A stretch of DNA of 64,000 nt, from the NCBI GenBank assembly GCA_027943335.1, contig BSBK01000966.1, forward strand, positions 434,001 through 498,000, written 5' to 3'. This DNA comes from Chamaecyparis obtusa (taxonomy: Eukaryota > Streptophyta > Pinopsida > Cupressales > Cupressaceae). Below are positions 33,618 to 45,457 of this stretch, in pieces. A model generated the notes under the pieces. The model was not told where the DNA came from, searched no databases, and saw nothing but the letters and a program-made list of their open reading frames with translations. Every line of letters starts with the position of its first letter. Within the stretch, counting starts at the first letter, position 1. Both the position numbers and the translations under genes were made by a program.

Positions 33618-34973
33618 TGTGTCTATGATTGCCTCATGCTCTTCCATTAAAAGTGTCCATAATATTTTATTAACAGGTCTCCCTTTGTATCTTTCCAATT
33701 TGATATTTGTTGCCACTACCAAATGGGAATAGTGCATACTCTTCTTTTCTGTTTGGTAGTCTTCAAAAGTTGGTAAACCATTCCTTTTTGTTAGGTATTT
33801 GCATAGCTGTGTACACACTACCACAATAGACCCAATTGGATACTGAAAATTATCATCATCTACTTGATGACATATCAACTTTTTCTTAGGTTCTACACAT
33901 CGAGCTAACCAATACTCCATCTGCTCTTCATTATCCTCAGGTGCAACAACAACATACACATGTCGTGCAAAGAAAAATTAAGTACATGCACTGTAAATAA
34001 AACTTGTTTAAAGGTTTATAATTCAAATATATATAATCATAAATTATATGACATACACATGTAACTAATATATAATTTAAAGTTTTACAATAAATTACAT
34101 TAAATTACCAGGTTGTATGAGGTCTGAAATATGATCAAAATCTTCTGATGCAAAGGCATGATCTAGGTCTTCATTTATTATATCATCTTCATCTTGTCTC
34201 TCACTAGGTGTTAAGAATTTTTGTTGCCATTCTTCAACCCATTATGTATTCTCGCATTCTTCCCATTCACCTGCAACACAAAATTGACAAAAACATGCAA
34301 GCTCCCTAGTCCATATAGTCCAAGTGTTAGAATTAAAACTCCTAAATGAATGCCATTTAGCCGATTCGTTGATTGTATTACAATCATATATTGAAAGGAT
34401 ATTATTCTCTTCAAGTAGCCAGAAAAGAAAATTTGATTGTAGAGTTCTGACTTGATCCTATAGACAAACTTGTTTTACACCATTCAACAATTGCACGTGC
34501 ATCTTTAAATTTTGATTTTTCCTCAAATTTGAGTTTCTCTCTACAAAGGGCTCTCTTAACACATGCACCAACACCATCATGTTCTCCCTTCCCATGTCTA
34601 GCTTCAAAAAAACTCTAGATATGTTGGATATTTATTTTCTTATGCATCGTACTCAACCAGTAAAACATTCTAGCATTCTTGAATTGCCTTGTGCAATTAT
34701 CTAACCATATTAGATGTTTTGTTATATGAATTTCTCTCTCCCTTAAATTTTCATAAAAGGTATTAAAGCAATACTGGACAAACTCCGATGAGTGTAACTT
34801 ATTATCACTCATATAGAAATGGTACTCTCTCAATATATTCAGATCCTCTTCTCTACTATCAGGTGCATGTTACTTGCATTGAATTATAATATTGTGGTTG
34901 GATCTCATCTTGTGGTGCAAGTGTGTAGTTCTCTACAAAGTCAACAATTGATAATATACTGCCAATTGGAAAT
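33579..34973 (-). pseudogene. Transposase-like gene 2 of element X, C-terminal half
   Basis: Continues the gene broken at 61588. Reading from 34973 down: NTFPIGSILSIVDFVENYT, then TGA/TAG codons, EYHFYMSDN, ITKHLIWLDNCTRQFKNARM (34700), RHGKGEHDGVGACVKRAL (34570), and after further shifts YWLARCVEPKKKLICHQVDD and EDYQTEKKSMHYSHLVV in the last exon. An intron from 34108 (CCTG/GTAATT) to ~33961 is likely; its acceptor AG seems lost. The spaced Asp/Glu motifs (VDFVENY, LDNC, HGKGEHDG) fit an RNase H-like nuclease, so transposase is inferred, not shown. Related unnamed proteins occur in plants. Stops and shifts make it dead. Confidence 0.6.
34971..34973. other. Left AAT target duplication of the CACTA element
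   Basis: AAT precedes CACTA at 34974 and is matched by AAT at 61588-61590. CACTA transposons duplicate 3 bp. Confidence 0.9.
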
Positions 34974-35001
34974 CACTACTACATTTGGGGCCAAATTTCG
35001 A
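34974..35001 (+). repeat. Left terminal inverted repeat of the CACTA
   Basis: Starts CACTACTACATTTGGG and is inverted at 61560-61587 with a single mismatch (GGGGCC against GGGCCC in the middle). Confidence 0.95.
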
Positions 35002-35019
35002 TGGCCATTTGTCAGATTT

Positions 35020-35540
35020 GCAATGCTCAATTGTCAGAATTTCGACACATGAGTCTGTCGCCATTTTTGCATAGAAGATTGCGACAGAAGACCTACCTAT
35101 TGGTTTACTGACACGATCTCATGTCAAAAAGTTGCAAATGACAACATCTTCAAAATGGCATTTGCTACGATTCATCCATCAAAATTTTGATAACACAACC
35201 TATCAGAAATATACAATCTCTGTTGGAACTGACTGTCAAACCATATTATTTCTGATGGTACAACTGTTGGAATACCAACAGTTAGCACCATATTTTGATA
35301 GATCTACCTGTCAATGATATGGCCACACTGTCAAAAGTTCTGTCGAATATATCCTCTTTACGACACTTAAACTGTCAGAATAGCGATAGTTTTGCACTAT
35401 TCTCCAACAGGGTTCCCTGTCGAATGTATAGCATTACTGTCGCACGAAATGTCATAAATTATTTTTTTCTGACATTTTGTCTATCGAATGCATAGTGCTT
35501 CTATCAGAATTAATTATGAATTGTCGAAAAACTGACGGAT
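35020..35540. repeat. Subterminal CTGTC(A/G)-type repeats of the CACTA
   Basis: Short motifs of the form TGTCAGAA, TGTCGAAT, CTGTCAAA and their complements recur roughly every 20-40 bases over ~500 bp inside the left end. Dense short subterminal repeats bind CACTA transposase. The right end (61440-61559) has only a few (GTCGAAA, TGTCGAAA). Confidence 0.8.
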
Positions 35541-35554
35541 AGGCACATTTAAGT

Positions 35555-35990
35555 TAACATAGCTCAAGAGACCATCATAGGTTGTCTCTTTCTTCAGTCT
35601 ATATTACTGACAGAATGTTTTACCTTTCATTAGCTCATCAAATCCGGGGATTTGAAAGAATTTAATAGAATATTTTCATGACAATGTATATTATTTAAGT
35701 TGACGTTGCTCAAATTTATCTACTTTGCGCACTTGTGGACTATGAGGATAGCGATAAAGAAGCATTACCATGGGAGGAGATACTTCTTTATCGCCATCTT
35801 CATAATATACAAGTGCACGAAGTAGATAAATTCGTGCAACGTCAACTTAATTAATATACGTTGTCATGAAAATATTCTATTAAATTCTTTCAAATCCCCA
35901 AATTTGATGAGCTAATGAAAGGTAAAACATTCTGTCAATAATATAGACCGAAGAAAGAGACAACCTATGATGCTCTCTCGAGCTGTGTTA
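35555..35990. repeat. Long hairpin with 208-bp arms
   Basis: The arm 35555-35762 is the inverted, slightly diverged copy of 35783-35990, with a 20-base spacer (35763-35782). It may be a fold-back MITE inserted in the CACTA or part of its subterminal structure; no target duplication was established. A transcript through it would form a near-continuous double-stranded RNA. Confidence 0.88.
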
Positions 35991-36486
35991 TCTTTAGTCC
36001 TAGCTAGCTGTCAATCATCAAGAATAATCACTGCCTTGCATTTATGTACACTACAAAAATTGATCACAGTCTCACAAAAACATTTTACACTTGTACATCT
36101 CATCAATACTGGAGGCCTAAAGTAATTTTATACGATCACTAGCACATTTCATGCATGGATGAGAAAACACTATCCAAAGTTTCTAGATAACCATTTTTGA
36201 GAAGAGGAATGAGTGGAGGCTAGAGAAGGGATAATTGTGAAGTTTTTATAGATGTAGGTTATTGAATCATCATCTCTACATTGGTACTCAATCTGGCCTC
36301 CACTAAATATACATCTTCTCAGAATCTAAAAACTCTCCATCATTGATTCTCGTCATTTTTTCAGCATCTCTGTGGACTGAGACCTTAAATTATTGAGCTT
36401 CTCTTTGTTTCAAGAATAGTTTAACATTTTCTACTTAACAGGGCCAACCACGTGAAGGTGGAAGCTCACCTAGCCCCTCCTAGGAG

Positions 36487-36570
36487 CCTCTTATGACCCT
36501 TTACGACATTTTAAGACCTCTAAGATGTATTCTTAGGGATCGTAAATGGTCGTAAAGGGTCATAAGGGGT
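36487..36570. repeat. Short hairpin (TATGACCCTTTACGAC arms)
   Basis: Arms of ~20 bases at 36487-36507 and 36549-36570 around a ~41-base loop containing a second, weaker pairing (CCTCTAAGA / TCTTAGGGA). Confidence 0.75.
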
Positions 36571-36577
36571 CTTGGGA

Positions 36578-36768
36578 CACAATAACTAAGAAACATAAAT
36601 GTAGGCATCATGGTCACAATTTTTTGGAGACACAACATAATTGAGTGGTTTTTCAAGACGATGCAAAGTAGTGGTTGCTTTGCATCATCTAGGAATAGCA
36701 CTCAATTATGTTGTGTCTCCAAAAAATTGTGACCATGATGCCTACATTTATGTTTCTCAGCTGTTGTG
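36578..36768. repeat. Hairpin with 59-bp perfect arms
   Basis: 36589-36647 and 36699-36757 are perfect reverse complements; a further ~11 bases on the outside pair with three mismatches, and the loop holds another inverted pair (GATGCAAAG / CTTTGCATC). The perfect arms imply recent formation or homogenisation. Confidence 0.9.
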
Positions 36769-36829
36769 ATATGTACATCACAATTTGTCATTGTTGCAAC
36801 AGCAGAGCCTATATTCCACAACAAAAAGG

Positions 36830-36908
36830 AAGACATCTTTTTAGCCTGGGTCTCAATCCTACCCCAATTATCGAAGGATCCAGGGCCAGGCTCGAAAGAT
36901 GTCTTCCC
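36830..36908. repeat. Inverted pair around GGAAGACATCTTT
   Basis: GGAAGACATCTTTTTAGCCTGG near 36830 pairs with CCAGGCTCGAAAGATGTCTTCC near 36887-36908. It adjoins the NOG1 fragment and may have arisen with it. Confidence 0.7.
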
Positions 36909-37065
36909 ATTCTATCTGCAACATTGTGTCAATCCATGATCTCAAGAACATCATCATCTTTCCACTCTTCATTTGCCAAAATATATCACTTCTTCAAGCT
37001 TGCAGAGTAATCTTATTAATAAAAGAACTCTTGCCAACATTAGGGTACCCACAGATCAAAATAGT
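36905..37065 (-). pseudogene. NOG1: Captured fragment of the nucleolar GTPase gene NOG1
   Basis: Minus strand 37065-36997 encodes [20 protein letters not shown], the G1 (P-loop) motif of NOG1/Obg-type GTPases, then hits TGA. About 20 bases on, another frame reads NEEWKDDDVLEIMD, TGA, HNVAD, matching the conserved (D/N)EWK-x-D-(I/V)-x-(P)EI(L/M)DG-(K/H)NV block far downstream of the P-loop in NOG1. NOG1 acts in 60S ribosome assembly. The two separated blocks lying side by side show that most of the gene was lost. Transposons of several types capture host gene pieces; this copy cannot be functional. Confidence 0.65.
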
Positions 37066-37947
37066 TGATGTTATTGGTGCTTGTGCTCAAGGATATCGAT
37101 TCACTATTTTGAAACAGCCAAATCATTTTTATTTCGATTGTAGAGAAAAGGAGTGGTTGAAAATGAGCGGGTGAAAGTTGATCAAGAGTGAGAGAAGGCA
37201 TTACATTTTATTTGATCACAAATGCTCTCTAAAATGACCAATCATGTTTTCTATTTGATTCCTTTTTGTGTTTTTTTTTCCCATATTCAATAGATAAAAA
37301 TCATGGTGGCAGCCACTTAGCCATCTTTTTGATGTTCTAGGTATTTTACAAAGATACATGTATGTGGATTTATTGTTCAATTGCTTGCAGTTATTGGTCA
37401 AATGCAAATATTTTGTCACGTTGCAAGGGCAAGATATCAATTTGGTGTTTTTGGTTTATGTTAAAAGTTGATTTGGTAAAATCCTTAAAAAACACACTAC
37501 ATGTTCTAAAATGTAAAGAAGTTGAATGTTAAATGTAAGATATATATCGCATCCATAGTAATCAAAAGAAAGGACATGAAACTTATAAGGAGATTTACCA
37601 AACCAAAAATATAAGCGAATAGGAAACATGGATTGGTACCTTATGAATTGGTTTTTGAGGTGCACAATCTTCATCAATCTCCTCAAAACAAGACCCCTCA
37701 CAAAAAATGCATTCAACACAAAAAACAAATCTACAAAACTGAACCAATGGCATGTTTAGAACAAAGAAATAGATTGATAATAATATGCTGAAAATTCTAT
37801 TATGTTTAATACACGCAAAAGGACCAGTCCCAACAATTATTAAACATAATTTATCTGATATGATAATAACATGCTAATTAAACTGATAAAGGTGTTATCT
37901 GCATTTAATCTACCAATTACTAATTACACAAAAAACAAATTACAAAA

Positions 37948-38280
37948 CTAAACCAATGGCATGTTCTTCATGTGGTACAAGGAAGATTTGGCTATGAAAA
38001 AAAAAAGTGAAACGGCCTCATCATTTTTATTTCGATTGGATAGAGGAGTGAAAGTTGAGTGCGAGAGAAGGTATGTGATTTCTTCATCTTTTGAGCATCT
38101 GGCATCATATTCGACTACAAATTTCAACTGCATTGCATTTTAGTTGATCACGAATGCTCTCTGAAATTACTGCATTCTATTGGTGTCATGCCCTATCCCG
38201 TGCTTTATCTCCATTATTTGATATTATTGGTGCTTGTCCTCAAGGATATCGATTCACTATTTGCAAATGTTTGGATCATT
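37948..38280 (-). repeat. Subterminal segment repeated inverted near the CACTA right end
   Basis: 37970-38280 is the diverged reverse complement of about 61130-61420 (shared stretches: GAAGAAATCACATACCTTCTC, and TTGAGGACAAGCACCAATAA-type sequence). Related pieces occur at ~37050-37230, 40000-40060 and 61000-61090. The open frame at 37948-38133 (-) is not recognised. The segment probably belongs to the long inverted subterminal structure of the CACTA. Confidence 0.6.
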
Positions 38281-38644
38281 TAGATAGTTACATTTCTTGA
38301 CTGTTCCTCTAGTACACAGTCAGAAAATGTAACCATCTAATGATTATATGTAATGTTGAATGAATTAAATGCTTTATTCTTGGTAGAAGTGAATGGAAGG
38401 AATAGTGTGTATTAAATACAATCTAGTCACTTATTGAATTCTTTGGAGACTACTAGTTTGACTGTCCATGTGCTACTAGTGACTGAGATTCATTAAAGGA
38501 TAAAAAACCCTTCATTTTGGGGTTATTGTGTGTGGATTCAAATGTAGGTTTGATTTGGTTAAAGTTTAGAAGAGATCAATAAAGTATTTAAAGACAATCT
38601 TACATGTTTGGAGAGGTTTGAGAGGCACTTATCATGACTGTACC
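38281..38644. other. CACTA internal noncoding DNA
   Basis: Short stretches resemble 38880-38960 and 59900-60000 (CTGTTCCTCTA..ACAGTCAG(A/G)AAATGTAAC), showing older internal duplications. No gene is seen. Confidence 0.5.
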
Positions 38645-40075
38645 CTCACAAACATTGGCATAGACTGGTTTTACTAAGTTTCCTTTCTCTATTTTGAGGG
38701 TTTCCTTTCTCTGCCGCAGGGGTACAGTCAGAGGGTTCATTGAAAAAATGATCCTTCAAATGGTTACTATGAATATGAATGATTTGATATAGCATATTTC
38801 TCATTTTACTTGAAGTTTGGAATAGCTTGTGCAAGGGTGAAAGTAGTTTTGATCATTTTGGTCGTGACTGTTCCTCTACACAGTCAGGAAATGTAACTGT
38901 CTAATGATTATATATAATGTTGAATGGATTAAATGCTTTATTATTGGTAGAAGTGAATGGAAGGAATAGTGTTGGTGTTAGGTTTCATTTATTATTGAAT
39001 TCAATGGTTTCTAATATGTGTTGAGGAGTTTGCTCCTTGTTTAAAGTTAATTGTTCCTGCACAATCCATTCATACAATAGTGAAATGCTATGTGGAAGGG
39101 ATGGTTGATAGTGTTCCTTGAGGGAAGGGGGATTGTGAAAGACTTTTTATCATTGTATTGTGTATTTCCAATATGTTTGGTTGCAGGGTAGACCGGGAAA
39201 ATGAAGGATCACTCACCGATTGCATGATAACCCAGTTTTGAAGGGTCTCTGGTTGAGGGGACAGTCAAGGTCCCGATGATTGGGCCATTGGAGGACCCTA
39301 TTTATTTGTATTAATTTCTATTCAAATTAGATGCATGGATTTTTTGTGAACTATCAGCTGCTATGTATCCTGCAACTGCATTCGTAAATCTACATATACT
39401 TCTCTACAGTTGTAAGCCACTTAGAGATCAAAATAGAGAAACTAAATCAAAATCATTCTTTGTCCTATTTCCTTTTAACAAAGTCTCAACTATCAATGAT
39501 ACAATATACATTTGATGCCCTAAGCTATCAAATATACAAATGGCACCTACCTAGAAGCTCACCAAGAGAATGAAGGATCACTAACTGATTGCATGATAAC
39601 CCAGTTTTGAAGGATCACTGGTTGAGGGGACAGTCAAGGTTTGGATGATTAGGCCATTGGAGGACCCTAGTTCTTTGTATTAATTTCTATTCAAATTGGA
39701 TGCATGGATTTATTGTGAATTATTAGTTGCTATGTATTCTGCAACTGCATCCGTAAATCTGCATATACTTCTCTAGGGTTGTAAGCCACTTAGGGATCAA
39801 AATAGAGAAATTAAATAAAAATTATTCTTTGTCCTATTTCCTTTTAACAAAGTATCAACTATCAATGATACAATACATTTGATTCCCTAAGCTATCAATA
39901 CAAATGGCACATAGCTAGAAGCTCACGGGCTCTCCAATTGATAACAACAGTCAACATTTCAAAAAAATGGATATCCTTGAGCACAAGCACCAATAACATC
40001 AAATAATGGAGTTAAAGAACAAGCTAGGGCATGACACCAGTAGAATGTGGTCATTTCAGTGACAACAATTTACAA
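38645..40075 (+). repeat. 1.43-kb direct repeat, copy 1, within CACTA
   Basis: Matches 59674-61105 in the same orientation over the whole length (1,431 against 1,432 bases) with scattered differences. Inside it a ~360-bp unit (ATGAAGGATCACT...) is tandemly doubled (39202 and 39565), and the doubling is present in both copies, so it predates the large duplication. No primer site or TG...CA ends were found, so it is not clearly an LTR pair. Confidence 0.8.
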
Positions 40076-41690
40076 TGTGGTTCTTTGGCATGTATTAAAT
40101 AGAATAGAATTTTCATCATATTATTATCATTCTATTTCTTTGTTGTAAACATGCCATCGGTTCAGTTTTGTAACTTCACTATTGTATGAGTGGATTGTGC
40201 AAGAACAGTTAACATTAAACAAGGAGAAAACTCCTCAACACATCTTCGAAACCATTGAATTCAATAATAAATGAAACCTAACACGAACACTATTCCTTCC
40301 ATAGTTGCAGGATACATAGCAGTTGATAATTCACAAGAAATCCATGCATCAAATTTTTATAGGGATATCCTACTAATCTATAGGAATTTTCTTGAGATGA
40401 CCAATGATTATGCATTTTGATGGCAGTGTGCTAGTTCAAAAGGATAATATAAATCTGAAACAATTTTTTTTTATTTTCTCAAACTATAAATGTGGTTAAA
40501 GGGAAAATATTATGTGGAAAACCCACAAACCAAGCTAGCAAATGATTGTACATCAAATTATTCCTATATTCATTCAAGTATTGCTATGCTTCAGCTACTT
40601 GACCTTTGAGCTTCATCTAGAGGAATGTGTAGCTTTAAGATAGAGTTACTTCTTGGGCCTTACAATAGGGTGGAATATGATCAAGATTTGTTTAGGCTGT
40701 ATCTTTGTTAGTCCCATTGTTAGGTTCTTATAGTTCATGGTTTGAATCTATTATGGTTGTGTAAGGGATTTGTAGATGCTTTTTCTAACATAATTATTGG
40801 ACACCATGATTGGAACAACTGGTTGTTGGCTATTGTACACATGAATCATATCTATTAATGGTTCTTTGTGTTCAAGAATTCGTTGATCAATCTTTGAGAT
40901 TTATTGTCCCAACTTTAAAAGAGTGATAAAAGATATAGTGAGTGCTATCTTTTCCAAGTATTTTGTGGGTGCCATTATCTTCTAGGAGTAATTGCTAGAA
41001 CCAAATTATGTTCTTTTCCTCTAGTAGATATTGTAGACACAACCATCTTCTTGGTGAAGGGTTTCTTCCATCCCCATGAGGCACTATTGCATGGTTTCCA
41101 TTCCCTTGTAGTATACTAAACCTAATTTAATACAAGTGTGCACTATTTTGGGTTCCATAATTTATGGCCCCTACACTGTGGTTGTTAGCCTAATTAAGAT
41201 AGGCCTACCTTTGCATATAATAAGAGGCCAACATGAAACAAACATCCAGAGGTTAGGGGGTTGTTCCCTATCCATAATTTATTATTTAAGTGCTAAGTGA
41301 TGATGGGTATATCATGTAATTCATACCTAGTGTGTCTCTTTCTTTCTCCCCACGTTTCACATTAGGAGTATATGTTATAAAATACTAATGAAATCAACTA
41401 TAGGTCAAATCTAATCAAAATTGTAATATAAAGCTTAAAATAGATCTTGAAGAAATATGGGAACCATTTTTGACATATATTGTACAAATGAAGAAAATAC
41501 TCCAAAGAGGAAATGCTTCAATGTGGAACAATTGAAGGACAATATTTTACTTTTATATGCACATCTGCAATGTTTTTGATATATTTCTGAGATAACAAAA
41601 CCATAGAAAGAATAGCATATAGAAGAAAGTAAAGAATAACGATCATACTTTGAGATATTGTGGAAAATTAAAGGAATAAATGCTTGGTGG
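40076..41690. other. CACTA internal noncoding DNA
   Basis: Includes, at ~40140-40330, an inverted diverged copy of parts of 38960-39420. The rest is AT-rich without a coding frame. Confidence 0.5.
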
Positions 41691-42000
41691 GATTATCATG
41701 CAATCACTGAGTGATCCTTCATTCCCCTCTTCCAGTGACCCTTCAAAACCGGGTTATCATGCAATCGGTGAGTGATCCTTCATTCTCTTGGTCTGCCCTG
41801 CAACCAAACATATTGGAAATACACAATACAATGATAACAAGTCTTTCACAGTCCCCCTTCCCTCAAGGAACACTATCAACCATCCCTTCCACATAGCATT
41901 TCACTATTGTATGAGTGGATTGTGCAAGAACAATTAATATTAAACAAGGAGCAAACTCCTCAACACATCTTTGTTGTAAACATGCCATTGGTTCAGTTTT
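41690..42000 (-). repeat. Inverted copy of 39000-39260
   Basis: Reads as the reverse complement of the segment with TGTTGAGGAGTTTGCTCC and GAAGGATCACTCACCGATTG. Together with 40235-40330 and the direct repeats, this shows several rounds of duplication and inversion. Confidence 0.75.
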
Positions 42001-44062
42001 GTAAATAAATTTTTTGTGTTAAATGAATTTAAATGGAACATTAAGCATAGTAATAATATGCTTAGTCTATTAGTAATTACAGATTAAATGCCCATAACAC
42101 CTTTATCAATTTAGCATGTTATTATAAGATACTAAAGAAGACCTGCTATTTTTTAGAGAAATTTTCACTGTCCCCCATAATGAAGACAATGAAGATTGAC
42201 CTCCTGCCCCACAACAAAGAACATTGTAATAAGAATAAGATAGTGCCAAGAAACATTTTCACAAATATGAAATGTGAGGAAAAGTAATAACATTAACAAT
42301 GCCAAGATTCACAGCATTAAATTTCACCTACAGATGAGTTTTTGCAGTGGGTTGCCCAGCATCAAAAATATGTTGAGTTGCATTTGAGTTGTAACTAAGA
42401 GTATCATGTAGAATAGACCCTAAACTTTGAAAGCATTCTCCAGCCTGACAATTCAAAATTCAATCTAGGCAAAGCATCAGTAAGTGAAATAAATTATAGA
42501 CATCAACATCAACATCATCATAATCATTAGACATAAATTATAGACATCAACATCAACATCATCATAATCATTAGACATAAATTATAGACATCAACATCAA
42601 CATAATCATAATCATTTGGAGGGTATTCATTTTGGTCCTTGGATAGTACTATGTTTCTTGAAAGTTCTTGTGATGCTTCTAAACTTTAAAGACATATTTT
42701 ATGGCTTAATGATAACATAGATTAGTGTTTTGTTTTCTAATGGAATGTTGTTGATCATTCATGGTCTTGAAGAAACTTTTGATTGTTTTGATTCTCAAGT
42801 CTTGACATTGTTTCTCAATGTGATATAGACTGACCACAAGATGGTTTAGTTGGTCCTCTCTTTCTATTTAATCATTTGTCTTCTTCATGGTGTAAATGTC
42901 AATATGTTATAGTCCAACCAACATGTCATACCCCCACTTCTAACAAACCTCACAACATGCAAATCATAGCCAAAGACTTGGGTGATCAACATACACAAAT
43001 AATGATTACCCTTAGGAAACAATGATCATTAATATTCATTAATGGTGGGCAATGATTCCTTGGTAATAAAGGCATTTCCAACATTCATCATCTTAACCAA
43101 GTCATGGGTGGTGATCCTTGAAATAGCACAATTAGTAAAAGGACATAACAACACAAGTCATGGGTGGTGATCCTTGAATTTGGAGTGAGGAAGAATGAAA
43201 ATTGGAAAACAAAATATGGAATAATCAGGTTGGAATTGGAGAAGAATTCAAAAATAAACTTGAATTAGAAAAAAGCCAAGTTATCTAGTTCTTTGTTTGA
43301 GGCTGGGTTTTGATTCTACTTTTGTTCTCCTCTGGGTTCAACTTGGGTTCCTTTGGTAGGAACTTGGGTGCCTGGCCCAATCCTGGGTGCACTTGTAGTA
43401 TTATAAATATGATACATGAGGTATTTTATTCATAATTTTATAGGCTAACTCATTATTATAGTAACATGGGTATGCTCACACTCCATGCCTTATAATGGTA
43501 CCCGACATGGACTGTGGTTCAAATGAAGTTGAACCAAATGTTGACCATGATGGATATGATCATGATGAAGATAAATATGACTATTAAATCTAAAATATGG
43601 CTTGTAATTTGAATTTTCATTGTGAATGAAGAAACTATAGATTCAATTTGACTCATTCTATGTTGTAGTATATTTGTTCCCTAGATCTACCATATTATAT
43701 ATGTGTAACCTATAAGGGACATCTGCTGCTCATCCATGTATCATAGCTTGGTGAGAGTTCTTAGGAGAAAGACAAGATGTTAGTGGGAGATGGAGAAACC
43801 AATATCAGAACACCACTTGAAGCCTTGCAATGTTGAGAGTGGGATAAAAGCTACACTTGAGACCCTATATAAGGAACAAACTTATTGAGCTTCACTTTGT
43901 TTCAAGAATAGTTTCATATTCTATACTAAACAGGGCCAACCACATGAAGGTGGAAGCTCATTTGGCCCCACCCCCCCGTAACATCACTCTAAATTCCTCG
44001 TTAACATCTAACATTCATTAATTATTTCATCCATTAATAAAATTCATCTAACATCTAAAGTT
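42001..44062. other. CACTA internal noncoding DNA
   Basis: AT-rich, without a recognised gene. Contains the 44-bp minisatellite at 42491-42622 and, at ~43890-43970, a near copy of 36395-36475 (CAGGGCCAACCAC..GAAGGTGGAAGCTCA). The last ~60 bases carry degenerate CATCTAACATTCATT repeats into which the Gypsy element inserted. Confidence 0.5.
42491..42622 (+). repeat. 44-bp minisatellite, three copies
   Basis: Units starting AAATTATAGACATCAACATC at 42491, 42535 and 42579; the third copy has diverged at its end. Confidence 0.9.
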
Positions 44063-44067
44063 CATCT
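44063..44067. other. Left CATCT target duplication of the Gypsy element
   Basis: CATCT directly before the LTR start at 44068 is repeated at 55365-55369 directly after the 3' LTR. Confidence 0.9.
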
Positions 44068-44980
44068 TGTATACACCTAAAAATGGTCATCTAGACTATT
44101 AGTCCCTTTTGCTAAATCATCAATTGCTTATTCTTGATCAAATCTTAGCTCCATCATTTATTCGATTATTTTCTATTGGCTAACCGTCTTATCCTAAGTT
44201 TTTATTTATTAAAAGGAACATTTCCTCCCCTTTTAATAAATAAAAAGCCCCCACTTTTCCTCTTATCCTAAGTTGCACAAATAAAGCATTATTCTTATTT
44301 TATAAAAAGGGAAAAAACACTTTTTGTCTCATATGGACACAAAAGTCAACTCTTATTTTCCCATTGGAGGATATGTGTGCACATGGATTGCTCCTCTTTC
44401 AAGCTCCACCGTTGATTAAATCTTTTTTCTCTTAATCTCCATGGTCCATTTCTCCCCATTTCTTATAAAAGGAGAGCTCTCTTCTTCATTCTAGAGCCCC
44501 AACTTTTTATGCTAACTTTATGTTGCAGGTTTTCTAGGTCATCTTGGAGCTTTTGAAGATTTGGAGCATTCTTAGCATCTACATCCTATTCTTGCATTCT
44601 CATCTTAGCTTCATATTTATGCTTTCTTAGATTAGCTTCATTTCTATGCTCTAGATTAGCTCACATAGATTAATTAGCTTGGGTTGTAACACTTGCATTT
44701 TTCCTCTCATAGCTTAGCTTGCATTTCCATTTCTAGTATAGTTGCATTGCATTTTCATTCTTGATTCTTGAGGATATTGGCATTCTTGCCCTTGTCTTCA
44801 TTGAATCTCCCATTGCATGGTTTACTAGCAAGGTTATAGGCTAAATAGCTCTAGCTGAGAGCATTCTTAAAAACCCTTGCACTCCATGCCTAGGGAGCTA
44901 TGGATCGATTTGTGAGGGCTCATTCTTGAGTTTCCTTGCATGTAATGATGCATAGAAGTGTGACACATTTATAGCACACA
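44068..44980 (+). repeat. 5' LTR of the Gypsy element (element 5)
   Basis: Starts TGTATACACC and ends ATAGCACACA, 913 bp. Pairs with 51796-52299 plus 54956-55364, the latter split by the Copia insertion. Contains a TATAAAA-type promoter near 44460. Confidence 0.95.
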
Positions 44981-44983
44981 TTT

Positions 44984-45001
44984 TTGGCACCCACCGTGGG
45001 G
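44984..45001 (+). other. Primer-binding site of the Gypsy element
   Basis: TTGGCACCCACCGTGGGG starts within a few bases of the LTR end. It resembles the TGGCGCCCACCGTGGGG site common in plant Gypsy elements. Confidence 0.7.
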
Positions 45002-45457
45002 TGAAGTATCGCCCAAACTGAGAAGTATCACCCTGTCTGCCTGGAAAGTATCGCCCAGAATCTTTTTGCTGTCCTGTCGTTGCTGCAATTCAGAGTTGCT
45101 AAACTTGCACTTTAACCTGCGTAGAGTGTCTTTTTCTGTTCTTACCTAAAACTGGTCTGTTATCTACATGCTTAGATTTGTTCTAGACTGAAACAAATGA
45201 GTTAAAACTATTGGATTTGAGTTTAATGAATGCTACTCTTGATCACCTGTCGCATCACGGTTACCTCTCTAGCTACTTGCTTATTGAGCTTCTTGCTCGC
45301 TGCTCGGCTTTAGTCAATTGATTGATGTAAGTGCTTGAGCACTTTTGACGAGCCATCTCTCTATTGTTCTACTTTGACAAGTGATCTTTATTAGCTTTTC
45401 TTATCTCAAATCTGAGAAACTTTGCCTCATTCTATTAGTCAACCAACATCTCTTTTC

